DNA of 64,000 bases from positions 1 to 64,000 of the forward strand of contig NZ_AEYE02000025.1 of NCBI RefSeq assembly GCF_000298315.2. Reading direction: 5' to 3'. Positions 33,917 to 42,824 of the stretch are shown piece after piece; positions within the stretch are counted from its first letter, which is position 1, and every line of letters begins with the position of its first letter. The notes below the pieces were generated by a model, which did no database searches, was not told the origin of the DNA, and saw only the letters and a list, made by a program, of their open reading frames with translations. Both the position numbers and the translations under genes were made by a program. The stretch comes from Rhizobium grahamii CCGE 502. Lineage in GTDB: Bacteria > Pseudomonadota > Alphaproteobacteria > Rhizobiales > Rhizobiaceae.

Positions 33917-35176
33917 GTGAAGAAGACCTTCCTGAAATTGACCGCAGCCATGCTACTGGCGGGAACCGCCAGCACGGCTTTTGCCTCCGACTGCAAGGTC
34001 GCTGTCGGCCTGGTCATGGAATTGACGGGTCCGGCCGGCGAATATGGCCAGGCTGGCGCTAAGTCGGTCGAGATGGCCTTCCGTGATATCAACGACGCCG
34101 GCGGCGTGCTGGGATGCGATCTCGTCGCAGACACTCGCGATAGTCAGAGCGCGAGCAATGTCGCCGTCGATGCCGCGACCCAGCTGGTTCAGGTCAAGAA
34201 AGTGCCCGTTGTCATTGGCGGCATCATCTCGTCGATATCAATCCCGATCCTGACCTCGGTCACGGCACCCGCCAAGATCGTTCAAATTTCGCCAGCCTCG
34301 TCATCGCCGACGCTGACGACCCTCGGCCGGGAAGGCAAGACCAACGGGATCTTCTTCCGGACCATCACATCGGATGCGCTGCAGGGCGTGGCGGCTGCGA
34401 AATACGCGATCGACAGCGGCTTCAAGAAGCTCGCGATCATCCAGGTCAACAACGACTTCGGTGTCAACATGGTGGCCGAGTTCTCCCGCGCCTACAAGGC
34501 GCTCGGCGGCACGATCGTTTCCGTCACGCCCTATAACGAGAAGCAGTCGAGCTATGCCTCGGAAGTCACGGCGGCCATGCGCGGCGAGCCAGATGGTCTC
34601 TATCTGGTCAGCACGCCGGTCGATGGCGCGACCATCGCCCGCACCTGGATCTCGCAGGGCGGTGTGCAGAAATTCCTGCTCAATGACGGCATGAACAGCC
34701 CCGACTTCATCGAATCCGTCGGTGCCGAGTATCTCAATGAAGCTCATGGCACCTCGTCGGGCACCAACCCAACTCCGTCGACGGAATACTTCACAAAGAA
34801 CTACAAGGATTTCTCGGGTATCGAACCCTCCAATCCGGCAGCAGACCGTTCTTACGACGCGGGCGCGATCGCCGGCCTCGCCATCGCGATTGCCGGCTCG
34901 CAGGACCCAGCAAAAATCAAGGACGCGATCAGCAAGGTCGTCGATCCCTCGGGCACGCCGATCTATGCTGGCAAGGAAGAGTTCGCGAAGGCGCTCAAGC
35001 TAATCGGGGAAGGCAAGCCGATCAAGTATGAAGGTGTCATCGGCCCGGTCACCTTCGACCAGTATGGCGACATCACTGGACCGTTCCGCCTCTGGAAGAT
35101 CAAGGACGGCAAGGTCGAGACCACGGGCGAAATGACCACTGATCAGGTCAATGAACTCCGAAAGAAGATCAACTGA
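33917..35176 (+). CDS. Periplasmic substrate-binding protein of the HAAT importer (LivJ/K type)
   Basis: A 419-residue protein with a Sec signal peptide (MKKTFLKLTAAMLLAGTAST, cleavage near AFA-SD). A type I periplasmic binding fold follows, opening with VGLVMELTGPAGEYGQAGAKSVEMAF. It starts at a GTG with AAAAGGGG upstream. Length is typical of amino acid, amide or aromatic-acid binding members. Although separated from the permease and ATPase genes, it is the only binding protein in the locus and surely serves that importer. A terminator follows at 35191. Confidence 0.92.
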   Translation: MKKTFLKLTAAMLLAGTASTAFASDCKVAVGLVMELTGPAGEYGQAGAKSVEMAFRDINDAGGVLGCDLVADTRDSQSASNVAVDAATQLVQVKKVPVVIGGIISSISIPILTSVTAPAKIVQISPASSSPTLTTLGREGKTNGIFFRTITSDALQGVAAAKYAIDSGFKKLAIIQVNNDFGVNMVAEFSRAYKALGGTIVSVTPYNEKQSSYASEVTAAMRGEPDGLYLVSTPVDGATIARTWISQGGVQKFLLNDGMNSPDFIESVGAEYLNEAHGTSSGTNPTPSTEYFTKNYKDFSGIEPSNPAADRSYDAGAIAGLAIAIAGSQDPAKIKDAISKVVDPSGTPIYAGKEEFAKALKLIGEGKPIKYEGVIGPVTFDQYGDITGPFRLWKIKDGKVETTGEMTTDQVNELRKKIN

Positions 35177-35190
35177 GATCACATTCGAGT

Positions 35191-35225
35191 CGAGGGGCGC
35201 CACCTGCCCCTCGGCATGCTTTTCT
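35191..35225 (+). terminator. Rho-independent terminator
   Basis: An 8-bp stem CGAGGGGC (35191-35198) and GCCCCTCG (35206-35213), followed by a short T-rich tail. It lies 15 bases after the binding-protein stop and ends the GntR-led operon. Confidence 0.7.
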
Positions 35226-35313
35226 AGAAACTGACAGGACCAGGGGATGGCGTTTAATGAACTCCCAGCGGCTTTTCCCGTACGCTGGACGTCGTAGATT
35301 CCCGCACATGCGG

Positions 35314-36121
35314 TCAGCGACGCGTGTCGTACTGTCCGGCCACGGCACCGATCCCGTCGCGGCAAGAGCGGCGCGGCTTGAGGGCAGGGACTGGATTCGC
35401 GCAACCGCCACTTTCGAACGGCGGCCATCGTTCTATGTTCGCGGTGTTGCGCAGGATCAAGGCGATCAAGATTTCGAACTGCTCATTTGCAGCCCAGCGG
35501 CTCAGCGTGAACTGTTCGAAGCGGCGCGCCAATTGTTCATCGCCACCAATGGCCTCACGCGCATCATTGATCCCGAAGCAGACGAGCGAGATCTGAAGGC
35601 GGTTGCTAAGGAAACGCAATGTATTGAGGACGATGCGTTACTCGCGGCATGTTCCGGCGAGAATGTTATGTACCTCGTCAATCACCAGCACTTGCACGCC
35701 GATCGTATAATGCGCAACGCAGCTTGCTCCATCTTTGCGATATCTGCGGCGGCCGCTGCGGTGCGCCGAGGAGGGTGAGGAGTTCAGCATAAAACCGTTT
35801 TTCGCCAGGCCGACTGGTCATTTCCATTGCGAGAACCGGCGTCTTCGGCCTGCCGGTGAGCCGATTGAAGCTTGGCGGATGCTGGTGACGGAAACGCTTC
35901 ATGATCATTGTTTTGCCCATTCCGCTGTCGCCGTATATGGCGATGGAAGGCACTCGCGTCCCGCGTAGATGATCGACCAAAAAGTTGAGGCGATCGAGTA
36001 CCTGCTTGGCACGCGGATAGACGAGCCAGCGACGTGATCTTATGGCGCGAATGGGTTGCTTGTCCGTATCACCGAGCAGTGCCGCGGCGTTTACAGTCAG
36101 GTGGGAGATATCTGTGTTCAT
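35314..36121 (-). pseudogene. tniB: tniB-like transposition ATPase, frameshifted
   Basis: The N-terminal frame (36121-35678) has the TniB pattern: RSRRWLVYPRAKQVLDRLNFL, Walker A GDSGMGKT near residue 65, and PVLAMEMTSRPGEKRFYAELL. The frame then shifts, and the continuation VLVIDEVHNILAG (Walker B) and LQISLVCFGINDAREAIGG (sensor region), LARRFEQFTLSRW follows in other frames. The far C-terminus is disordered in frame. TniB works with the TniA integrase and TniQ in Tn5053/Tn402-type transposition. Neither partner is intact here; a short tail of a preceding gene overlaps the ATG. Confidence 0.75.
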
Positions 36122-36398
36122 GCCAGCTCACGCCGCTGGCAGGGATTGTCTTCGCCACAGAGGAAATTAGCCGGGCCTATGAGTCTCGTACAAATGGTAC
36201 CATCCGATCTGGTTTGGCGGCACTCGGACTGGTTGGAGGCTATAACGTCCGGCTGGTTTGGCTAGTTCCATAATAGAACATCCCTCAAGCAGGCGGTATC
36301 AAAATACCAGCTGACGGGTTCCATAAATTAACGACATGCCGCAGGAGGGAAATCGCGCGGTCGATGATCCGCATGTTTCAAGAGCTTTAGTGGAACCT

Positions 36399-36895
36399 TC
36401 ACGGCGGAAACTCGACGATCGGCTGCCTGTGGGGGCTTCGTGCCAGGTAGCGGACGATACCATCGACAACTGCCTCCAGATTGGAGCGCTCGCCGCGAAA
36501 CCAATGGAGGGCCTGGATCACTCGCATTGCCGGCCGGCCCGCCCAAAAAGCGGTCTTTGCTGAAATGCGCTTGAAGTCCAAGATATAGATCACCGGCTTT
36601 GTGGCCTCTGCATCGCCGGCATTGGCCTCGATCTCGATGGTTGGGGATATGTGTCCGCATAGATTGTTGACCGGGCAGGAACGGCCGTCGTCAGGCCAAG
36701 ATTATTGGCTGCCGTCATGCCATCGACGCAAACCCGAAGCTTGTCACGCCGTGCGATTGCGTCGATGAATGAGGCCCGTGGCGGAAACACTATCTTGCCG
36801 GTCAGTTGGCTGATAGCTGGCTGTCGTAAAGACCACGATGAGGGCGGCGGATTTCGCCGCGATTGGTCAGCCTCTGCTCTGTTGTCGTTGACCAA
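36399..36895 (-). pseudogene. DUF6088/AbiEi-like antitoxin, frameshifted
   Basis: The frame 36895-36590 contains SFIDAIARRDKLRVCVDGMT and AANNLGLTTAVPARSTIYAD, the hallmark of DUF6088/AbiEi-type proteins. After a one-base shift near 36640 the next frame gives VIYILDFKRISAKTAFWAGR and PAMRVIQALHWF, also family-typical. These proteins are antitoxin-like regulators usually paired with an AbiEii nucleotidyltransferase toxin, which is absent. The start and the C-terminal helix are unclear. It is probably a relic carried with the tni region. Confidence 0.55.
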
Positions 36896-36979
36896 TATTT
36901 AGATATAAACATGAACGGCAGTTGGGAAGCCGGTAACGTTGCCGACGCGACTGGAAATCTCGTCGGCAACGACCGCATT

Positions 36980-37981
36980 TCAATAGTCGGAAATCTTCTT
37001 CATGTAGCGTCGGTCTTCAAGCATTACTTTGTCGCGCTTGGCCGCAAGTTTATACGCGAACTTCCATAGCGCGTCGAAGAAGATAAGCGGTACGAGATAT
37101 CCTTTAAAGCGGTCGTCGATGCCGGTGAGATCGAGATCGCGTGCGTCCAGTGTTAGGATGTTTTCCGATGAACCGAAGCGATGAAGGAAATCGCGACCTC
37201 GCTCTTCGAGGCGGCGTGTCTCGTCAAGCCCGATGAGCGACACGAACTTTGCATTCTTGTCGACGACCTCGAACGGACCATGGAAGAATTCGTCTGCATG
37301 AATTGCCTGAGAGTTGATCCATAGCATCTCCATGAAGACGCAGATCGCAAACGAGTAGGCCGCACCGTAGTTTGCGCCGCTCGCCATCGTGTAGATCACG
37401 GGTGCCCCCTTGAACTGCTCCGCATAGGCGTCGAATGTCTCGGCGTACCGCGCATGCGCCTTGTCGATAGCCGGTTGCAGATGACTGAGGCTGGAAAGCA
37501 GAGTGGCGGTCAGATCGATTCGGTCTGTCTGAGTGAGAAGACCCGCCAGGATCATGTAAAGGACGCCGTAGTTGCTGTCGGCAGCATCGATTGGGACGCC
37601 AGTCGTGTAGGGCGCCTTGTAGGCAACGACGTGTTCGGCTGCTCCGGCAAGCGGCGATTGCCCGTCCAGTGTCATGGCTATCGTGATTGCACCTTTTTCG
37701 CGCGCATGGCGGGCTGCCCGCACTGTTTCCTTCGTTGTTCCCGTCTGCGAGCAGAGGATGACCAGAGCCTTGTCGTCGAGCTTGCGGGGATTTCGCGCCA
37801 CAAACTCGTCGCCATTGTAGACATCCGACGTAAGTGCGGCGGAATGGCGATCAAGAAAATACTTGCCAGGATGCATGATGGACAAGGATCCACCGCAGGC
37901 AACAAGAAATACGTGCCGGACCTCCCTCTTGGTCAGAGCTTCAAGAGCGGTCTTAATATCCGGGTTCAATTCGGTCTTCAT
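36980..37981 (-). CDS. SIS-domain fructosamine-6-phosphate deglycase (FrlB-like)
   Basis: A 333-residue protein with two SIS (sugar isomerase) domains. The first phosphosugar-binding motif is HVFLVACGGSLSIMHPG, then LVILCSQTGTTKETVRAARH; the second is VIYTMASGANYGAAYSFA with the IHADEFFHGPFEVV signature. This pattern matches FrlB and related deglycases, which split 6-phosphofructosyl-amino acids (phosphorylated Amadori compounds) into amino acid and glucose 6-phosphate. It is divergent from the kinase gene across 80 bases that hold a LacI-type operator. Related glucosamine deaminases are the main alternative. Confidence 0.85.
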   Translation of the reverse strand: MKTELNPDIKTALEALTKREVRHVFLVACGGSLSIMHPGKYFLDRHSAALTSDVYNGDEFVARNPRKLDDKALVILCSQTGTTKETVRAARHAREKGAITIAMTLDGQSPLAGAAEHVVAYKAPYTTGVPIDAADSNYGVLYMILAGLLTQTDRIDLTATLLSSLSHLQPAIDKAHARYAETFDAYAEQFKGAPVIYTMASGANYGAAYSFAICVFMEMLWINSQAIHADEFFHGPFEVVDKNAKFVSLIGLDETRRLEERGRDFLHRFGSSENILTLDARDLDLTGIDDRFKGYLVPLIFFDALWKFAYKLAAKRDKVMLEDRRYMKKISDY

Positions 37982-38019
37982 TGCTTGATCTCGCGTCGGC
38001 GTTGACAGTATGTTCGCGG

Positions 38020-38037
38020 TGTGCGAACGTTCTCACA
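38020..38037. promoter_or_regulatory. LacI-type operator between deglycase and kinase genes
   Basis: The 18-base near-palindrome TGTGCGAACGTTCTCACA, centred on AACGTT. The same element, read on the other strand, occurs at 40101-40118. It lies in the 80-base region between divergent starts. Confidence 0.75.
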
Positions 38038-38061
38038 TATAGTCAATCAGAAAGATTTCCG

Positions 38062-38910
38062 ATGGTCAAGATCGTTGCGATGGGCGACAACGTCGTCGAT
38101 TGCTACCTCTCGCGAGAAACTATGTTCCCAGGGGGGAATTGCCTCAACGCGTCTGTTTTTATTCGTAAATTTGGCGGGACGTCAGCATATGTCGGCGCAA
38201 TTGGCCGGGACCCGGCAGGCGACTGCATCCTGGCGGCGTTGACAAAGGAGGGCGTCGATACGAGCCGCCTTCGTCGCCTCGACGGTCCGACCGCTTATTG
38301 CGTCATCGGACATAGAAATGCGGACAGGGTGTTCGTCACCTTCGACCTCGGAATTTCCATGTTCGAACCGACGGAAGGCGACTTTGAGTTCCTCTCCGGT
38401 TGCGATGCTGTTCATATCGGCCAATCGAGCGGGCTTGATGTACATCTGGCACGGGTCGCAGGATTGAGACCGCTCTCCTACGACTTTTCAAACAAGTACG
38501 ATAAGATCAAGATCGAACGGATCGCGCCGCTTTGCTTCCTCGCATCAGCGTCGGCGGAGACCGACGAGCAACAGGATGCCGTCGACCTGATGGGCGCCAT
38601 GCTGGCGAGCGGAGCAACGTGGTGCCTGGTGACCCGCGGTTCTAAGGGCGCGATTCTTGGGAGTGATGCGGGCATATTCGAGATTCCGGCTGCCAAGGTG
38701 GATGTCGTTGATACACTTGGTGCCGGAGACACCTTCATTGCTCGGACCCTGTTCGGGCTTGTCAAAGGAGAAGCACCGATGCAACTGCTTTCGGCCGCCG
38801 CGATCGAAGCGGCGGATACTTGCAGCTACCATGGTGCCGTCGGATATGGCGTACCGATCGATCTCGCCATTGACGTCGATGCCATCAGGCTCGCACACCC
38901 TGACTTATAA
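38062..38910 (+). CDS. PfkB-family fructosamine kinase (FrlD-like)
   Basis: A 282-residue ribokinase-family enzyme. The sugar-binding start is GDNVVDCYLSRETMFPGGNCLNA, and the catalytic GAGDTF motif has Asp223. The N-terminal FPGGNCLNASVF matches FrlD, which phosphorylates fructosyl-lysine and similar Amadori compounds on C6 before FrlB acts. The frame is open from 37981, but homology and the ATG at 38062 agree. The 3' end overlaps the convergent regulator gene by 6 bases. It is the natural partner of the divergent deglycase. Confidence 0.85.
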   Translation: MVKIVAMGDNVVDCYLSRETMFPGGNCLNASVFIRKFGGTSAYVGAIGRDPAGDCILAALTKEGVDTSRLRRLDGPTAYCVIGHRNADRVFVTFDLGISMFEPTEGDFEFLSGCDAVHIGQSSGLDVHLARVAGLRPLSYDFSNKYDKIKIERIAPLCFLASASAETDEQQDAVDLMGAMLASGATWCLVTRGSKGAILGSDAGIFEIPAAKVDVVDTLGAGDTFIARTLFGLVKGEAPMQLLSAAAIEAADTCSYHGAVGYGVPIDLAIDVDAIRLAHPDL

Positions 38911-40005
38911 GGACGGGGGGGCGGCGATCGAACCTCGTTCGGCAAATCTTGGCCTCAATGCGAGACGTTGGTTCGGCCCTTCATTGCCGTCGATACGCGA
39001 CAGCACAAGTCGCGCGGCCGCCTCGCCCATTTCGGTAAGTGGCTGTACGACTGCGGCAATTCCAGGTTTGAGAAAGCTCATCCAGTCGAGATCGTCGAAG
39101 CAGATCAGCGAAAGATCGCGCGGGATCTGCAGGTCAAGCGATGTAATGATGCCCATCGCGGCAGCCGACATCAGCCCGTCGGCCGAAAAAAGCGCTGTTG
39201 GGCGATTTGGCAAGTCAAGAAGCCGCTGTGTCTCCTTTCGAGCACCTTCTCCCGAATAGAGGCCGACGCGACCGATGAGATCTGGATCTACAGGTATTCC
39301 CGCATCTCGCAGGGCATCTATATAACCGTAAAGGCGTTGCCAGCTTGGAAACAGGGTGGAAGAATCCACACGGCCACTGGCAACCGCAGCTAGAAAGTCC
39401 GCAACGTTTCCGCCGTTCCATCGCTCAAGTTCGGCAACAAGTCCTATGCGCCGGTGTCCTGCCGCCGTCAGGCGCGCCACACAATCGCGCGATGCCTCTC
39501 TGTTATCGACGCACACGGCATCGGCCGCCAGGTTCCTGATGGCGCGGTCGATGAGCACCACCGGGCAGCCATCAAGAATCGCTGCCTGGAGATGCGCCGA
39601 ATCGGAAAGATCGGACGGCGCGATAATCAGTCCGTCGATCTGTTTTTCCCGAAGTAGCTGCACGGCCTCGAGTTCAAGCTCTATCCGCTCATCGCTGTTG
39701 GTCAGAAGGATGCCGAACCCGGCAGCTCGTGTGACGTCGGCGACCCCTCTGAGAATACTTGCGTAGAACGGGCTCTGGATGTCGCCGGCAACGACGCCGA
39801 TTGTCTTGGTTTTGCCGGTGATGAGGCCGCGGGCAAGCAGGTTGGGTCGGTAGCCGAGCTCCTCGGCAGCCTGCTTGACTCGAGCCTTGATCTCCTTGCG
39901 CGAATAGCCGTAACCGCCAAGTGCTCGGCCCGCCGTGGCGGTACTTACGCCTGCGCGCTTGGCCACCTCGGTGATCGTAACCTTGTCCTGCCGCTTGTCG
40001 TTCAT
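38905..40005 (-). CDS. LacI-family transcriptional repressor
   Basis: A 366-residue regulator. The helix-turn-helix and hinge occupy residues 8-60 (TITEVAKRAGVSTATAGRAL, then ELGYRPNLLARGL). A type I periplasmic-binding-like effector domain follows (TIGVVAGDIQSPFYASILRG, ICFDDLDWMSFLKPGI). It is flanked by two copies of the palindrome TGTGxGAACGTTCxCACA (38020-38037 and 40101-40118), so it probably controls both the kinase/deglycase promoters and the transporter operon. The inducer is presumably the Amadori compound or a phosphorylated form. Confidence 0.9.
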   Translation of the reverse strand: MNDKRQDKVTITEVAKRAGVSTATAGRALGGYGYSRKEIKARVKQAAEELGYRPNLLARGLITGKTKTIGVVAGDIQSPFYASILRGVADVTRAAGFGILLTNSDERIELELEAVQLLREKQIDGLIIAPSDLSDSAHLQAAILDGCPVVLIDRAIRNLAADAVCVDNREASRDCVARLTAAGHRRIGLVAELERWNGGNVADFLAAVASGRVDSSTLFPSWQRLYGYIDALRDAGIPVDPDLIGRVGLYSGEGARKETQRLLDLPNRPTALFSADGLMSAAAMGIITSLDLQIPRDLSLICFDDLDWMSFLKPGIAAVVQPLTEMGEAAARLVLSRIDGNEGPNQRLALRPRFAERGSIAAPPSL

Positions 40006-40070
40006 AAGCTTCGTTCATCCCGAATTTGTGGCCTTTGCCGACCCGGCGGCATCCCGGCCGAATTTCTCAC

Positions 40071-40118
40071 TTGACGAAAAAGAAAAAGCAATGACTATAT
40101 TGTGAGAACGTTCGCACA
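40071..40118 (+). promoter_or_regulatory. Promoter and LacI-type operator of the importer operon
   Basis: A -35 TTGACG (40071-40076) and a TA-rich -10 (ACTATATT, 40094-40101) are overlapped at the downstream edge by TGTGAGAACGTTCGCACA (40101-40118). Binding of the repressor there would block initiation. Confidence 0.65.
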
Positions 40119-40185
40119 ATTTCGTCGACAAGGCAATCGATCGGATCCGTGAACGCGGGGATACGAAAAAGGGGAAGGATCATAA

Positions 40186-41058
40186 ATGGCATACCTATCG
40201 CGAACAAACGCCTTGCGAGCTGCGGGCATTGCCGCCGCGCTCTTCGCATCTGCTCTTGGCGCCCAAGCCGTCGAAACCGACAAGGCTCTGCATGATGAGC
40301 TCGCGGACGGCTACAAGGCGAACGGCGTCAATGTCGCCGTCTTCAATGACTGGCCGCCGGATGAGTTCGTCGAGAACGGAGAGTTGAAGGGCTGGAGCGT
40401 TGACATGGCAAAAGCCATGTCGGAGCGGCTTGGCGTGCCATTCAAATTCGACCCGACGAGCTTCGACGTCATCATTCCGGGACTTGTAAGCAAACGCTAC
40501 GATGCGGGGTTTTCCTCGTTCGGGGTAACGCCCGAGCGCCTCGAGGTGCTGGATTTCATCCCCCAGCGAAAAGAAGGAACGGGCTATGCTTTTCCAAAAG
40601 GAAAAGACCTGAAACTCGCCGAGGAGAAGGATCTCTGCGGTCATAGCGTTGCCCTTCTTACCGGTGCATGGGACATGCAGTACCTCACCAAGGTCAGCCA
40701 GGAGACCTGTGTTGCTGCCGGCCTAAAACCGATAGAACTGCAGCAATTCACCACGCAGAATGCTGCCGAACTGGCCGTTTCTTCCGGTCGCGTCGAACTC
40801 GTTGCGGCAGGCTCTGCCAAGCTTGCCTATCTTGCCAAGCAGACGGGGAAGTTCGACATGGCGGGCTTTATCAGCAACGCAGTCTACAACGGGATCGGCG
40901 TTCGCAGGGACGACCCGCTGGGTCCCGCGCTGAAGGGGGCCTTGCAGGCAATGATGGATGATGGCTCCTATAAGGAGATCATGGCAAAGTGGGGCGTCGA
41001 CGGCGCGGGCATGCTTGAAAAGGCGATCCTTGTCACCAAGGCAAATCCGAACCCCTGA
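40186..41058 (+). CDS. Polar amino-acid-type periplasmic binding protein (family 3)
   Basis: A 290-residue protein with a signal peptide (RAAGIAAALFASALGAQA, cleaved near residue 28). The family 3 fold follows: VNVAVFNDWPPDEFVENGEL, then GWSVDMAKAMSERLGVPFKF and DAGFSSFGVTPERLEVLDFI. Proteins of this type bind amino acids or opine/Amadori compounds. GGGGAAGGA precedes the ATG. It starts the importer operon directly downstream of the LacI operator, which fits capture of fructosyl-amino acids. Confidence 0.9.
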   Translation: MAYLSRTNALRAAGIAAALFASALGAQAVETDKALHDELADGYKANGVNVAVFNDWPPDEFVENGELKGWSVDMAKAMSERLGVPFKFDPTSFDVIIPGLVSKRYDAGFSSFGVTPERLEVLDFIPQRKEGTGYAFPKGKDLKLAEEKDLCGHSVALLTGAWDMQYLTKVSQETCVAAGLKPIELQQFTTQNAAELAVSSGRVELVAAGSAKLAYLAKQTGKFDMAGFISNAVYNGIGVRRDDPLGPALKGALQAMMDDGSYKEIMAKWGVDGAGMLEKAILVTKANPNP

Positions 41059-41069
41059 CATTGCATGAC

Positions 41070-41094
41070 GCCCGGAACGTGACCCGTTCCGGGC
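41070..41094 (+). promoter_or_regulatory. Intercistronic mRNA hairpin
   Basis: A perfect 10-bp stem GCCCGGAACG / CGTTCCGGGC around TGACC, 11 bases after the binding-protein stop and without a T-run. Such hairpins protect the upstream message, so that more binding protein than permease is made. Confidence 0.6.
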
Positions 41095-41116
41095 ACGTTC
41101 CGAGGAAGGATGCAGC

Positions 41117-42055
41117 ATGGCTGTTACCGACAACACGCCCGGTCACCGGCCGGACATTCACTCCATCAAACCCGCCGACGTCTTTCACCTTTCGTGGTGG
41201 ATTGGTGGCGCTGTTCTTTTGGCTCTATTTGCGCTGTTCATCAGGCTTTTGGTGACAAACGAGAACCTGCAATGGAGTGTTGTCTGGCAATACCTGTTCA
41301 GCCCCGAGATCCTGGCGGGACTTGGCCGAACGCTGATGCTCACCTTTCTCGCAATGATCATCGGCTTGATCATAGGGACGGTAATTGCCATCATGCGCCT
41401 TTCACGCAACCCGGTGTTCCAGGCGGCGAGTTGGGCGTGGATCTGGTTCTTCCGCGGCGTGCCACCGCTTGTCCAGTTGGTCTTTTGGTACAATCTCGGA
41501 CTGTTGATTCCCGAGATATCGATCGGAATTCCTTTCGGCCCAACTATGTGGTCGGCGTCAACAAACCAGCTGATAACGCCGCTCAGTGCCGCCTTGCTAG
41601 GCCTTTCCTTCACCGAAAGTGCCTATGCCGCCGAAATGATACGAGCTGGAATCCAGGCGATAAACGTCGGCCAGACTGAAGCCGCCGCAACATTGGGTAT
41701 GACGCAACTCCAGACGCTGCGCCGCATCGTGCTGCCGCAGGCCATGCGCATTATCATTCCTCCAATTGGCAATGATACGATCTCCATGTTGAAATTCACC
41801 TCCCTGGTCAGCGTGCTTGCCCTGCCGGACCTTCTTTATTCAGCTCAGATGATCTACTCGCGTACCTACCAGACGATACCCCTGCTGATCGTCGCAACGA
41901 TCTGGTATCTCGTGCTGTCGACAATCCTCACCGTCATCGAGCACTATATCGAGCACCGACTAAAGGATGGTTCTCCCCTTGATCTGCAATTGATCTTCAA
42001 ATCGCTCTTCAGAACCAAGTTCTGGGGTCTACGCCGCGGCGAGGTGCTGCCATGA
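41117..42055 (+). CDS. Polar amino-acid ABC transporter permease (HisM/GlnP family)
   Basis: A 312-residue inner-membrane permease with five to six helices. The coupling motif [20 protein letters not shown] (EAA loop) and the [20 protein letters not shown] segment are family hallmarks. Only one permease gene is present, so the channel is probably a homodimer. GAGGAAGGA is the ribosome site. It overlaps the ATPase gene by 4 bases. Confidence 0.92.
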   Translation: MAVTDNTPGHRPDIHSIKPADVFHLSWWIGGAVLLALFALFIRLLVTNENLQWSVVWQYLFSPEILAGLGRTLMLTFLAMIIGLIIGTVIAIMRLSRNPVFQAASWAWIWFFRGVPPLVQLVFWYNLGLLIPEISIGIPFGPTMWSASTNQLITPLSAALLGLSFTESAYAAEMIRAGIQAINVGQTEAAATLGMTQLQTLRRIVLPQAMRIIIPPIGNDTISMLKFTSLVSVLALPDLLYSAQMIYSRTYQTIPLLIVATIWYLVLSTILTVIEHYIEHRLKDGSPLDLQLIFKSLFRTKFWGLRRGEVLP

Positions 42056-42813
42056 TGCCGCTTCTGAATGTCGAGCGCCTGTCGAAGAGCTTCGGTGACC
42101 ATCAGGTGCTTAAGTCGATCGATCTGACCGTCGCCAGCGGCGACGTGACCTGCATCGTCGGTCCGTCCGGTTCCGGCAAGAGTACGCTATTGCGCTGCCT
42201 GAACTATCTCGAAGTCCCGACATCCGGTGCGATCTATCTGCAGGGCGAGCCGGTGGGCGTCCGCTGGCGTGGCGACAAGCTGTTGCGCATGTCTTTCAAT
42301 GAACTGTGTGTACAGAGGCAGAAGATGGGGATGGTCTTTCAGGGCTTTCATCTCTTTCCGCACAAAACGGCGTTGGAAAACATCATCGAGGCGCCGGTTA
42401 TCGTTAGGGGAAAGAGCAAGGCCGAAGCAACAGACGAAGCCTTTCATCTTCTCGATAAGGTGGGTTTGCGCGACCGTGCCAATTATTATCCGAAACAGCT
42501 GTCTGGCGGCCAGCAGCAACGCGTCGCCATTGCAAGATCCTTGGCAATGCAGCCGACCTTGATGCTGTTCGATGAGCCAACATCCGCGCTCGACCCGGAA
42601 CTTGTGGGAGAGGTGCTGGCCGTCATGCGACAGCTTGCGGAGGAAGGAATGACAATGGTGGTGGTGACCCACGAAATGGCCTTTGCGCGCGATGTCGCAG
42701 ATCATCTCGTCTTCATGGATGGTGGTATCGTCGTTGAAGCCGGTGATCCTCGTGACGTGCTGACCAATCCGCAACATGGTCGGACCCGAACCTTCCTCGC
42801 ACGCGTACTATAA
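42052..42813 (+). CDS. Polar amino-acid ABC transporter ATPase (GlnQ family)
   Basis: A 253-residue ATPase: Walker A GPSGSGKS near residue 38, Q-loop in [18 protein letters not shown], signature [19 protein letters not shown], Walker [17 protein letters not shown], and His switch [10 protein letters not shown]. It overlaps the permease gene by 4 bases and couples ATP hydrolysis to import. The ornithine-cyclodeaminase-family gene follows after 11 bases. Confidence 0.93.
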   Translation: MMPLLNVERLSKSFGDHQVLKSIDLTVASGDVTCIVGPSGSGKSTLLRCLNYLEVPTSGAIYLQGEPVGVRWRGDKLLRMSFNELCVQRQKMGMVFQGFHLFPHKTALENIIEAPVIVRGKSKAEATDEAFHLLDKVGLRDRANYYPKQLSGGQQQRVAIARSLAMQPTLMLFDEPTSALDPELVGEVLAVMRQLAEEGMTMVVVTHEMAFARDVADHLVFMDGGIVVEAGDPRDVLTNPQHGRTRTFLARVL

Positions 42814-42824
42814 AGGCAACGCCA

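Noticed and set aside
35176-35313. TniQ gene after tniB
   Set aside because: The short remaining minus-strand frames show no TniQ motif before the importer operon's terminator.
35257-35778. A 173-residue plus-strand frame
   Set aside because: Antisense to tniB remnants; the minus strand holds recognisable AAA+ motifs.
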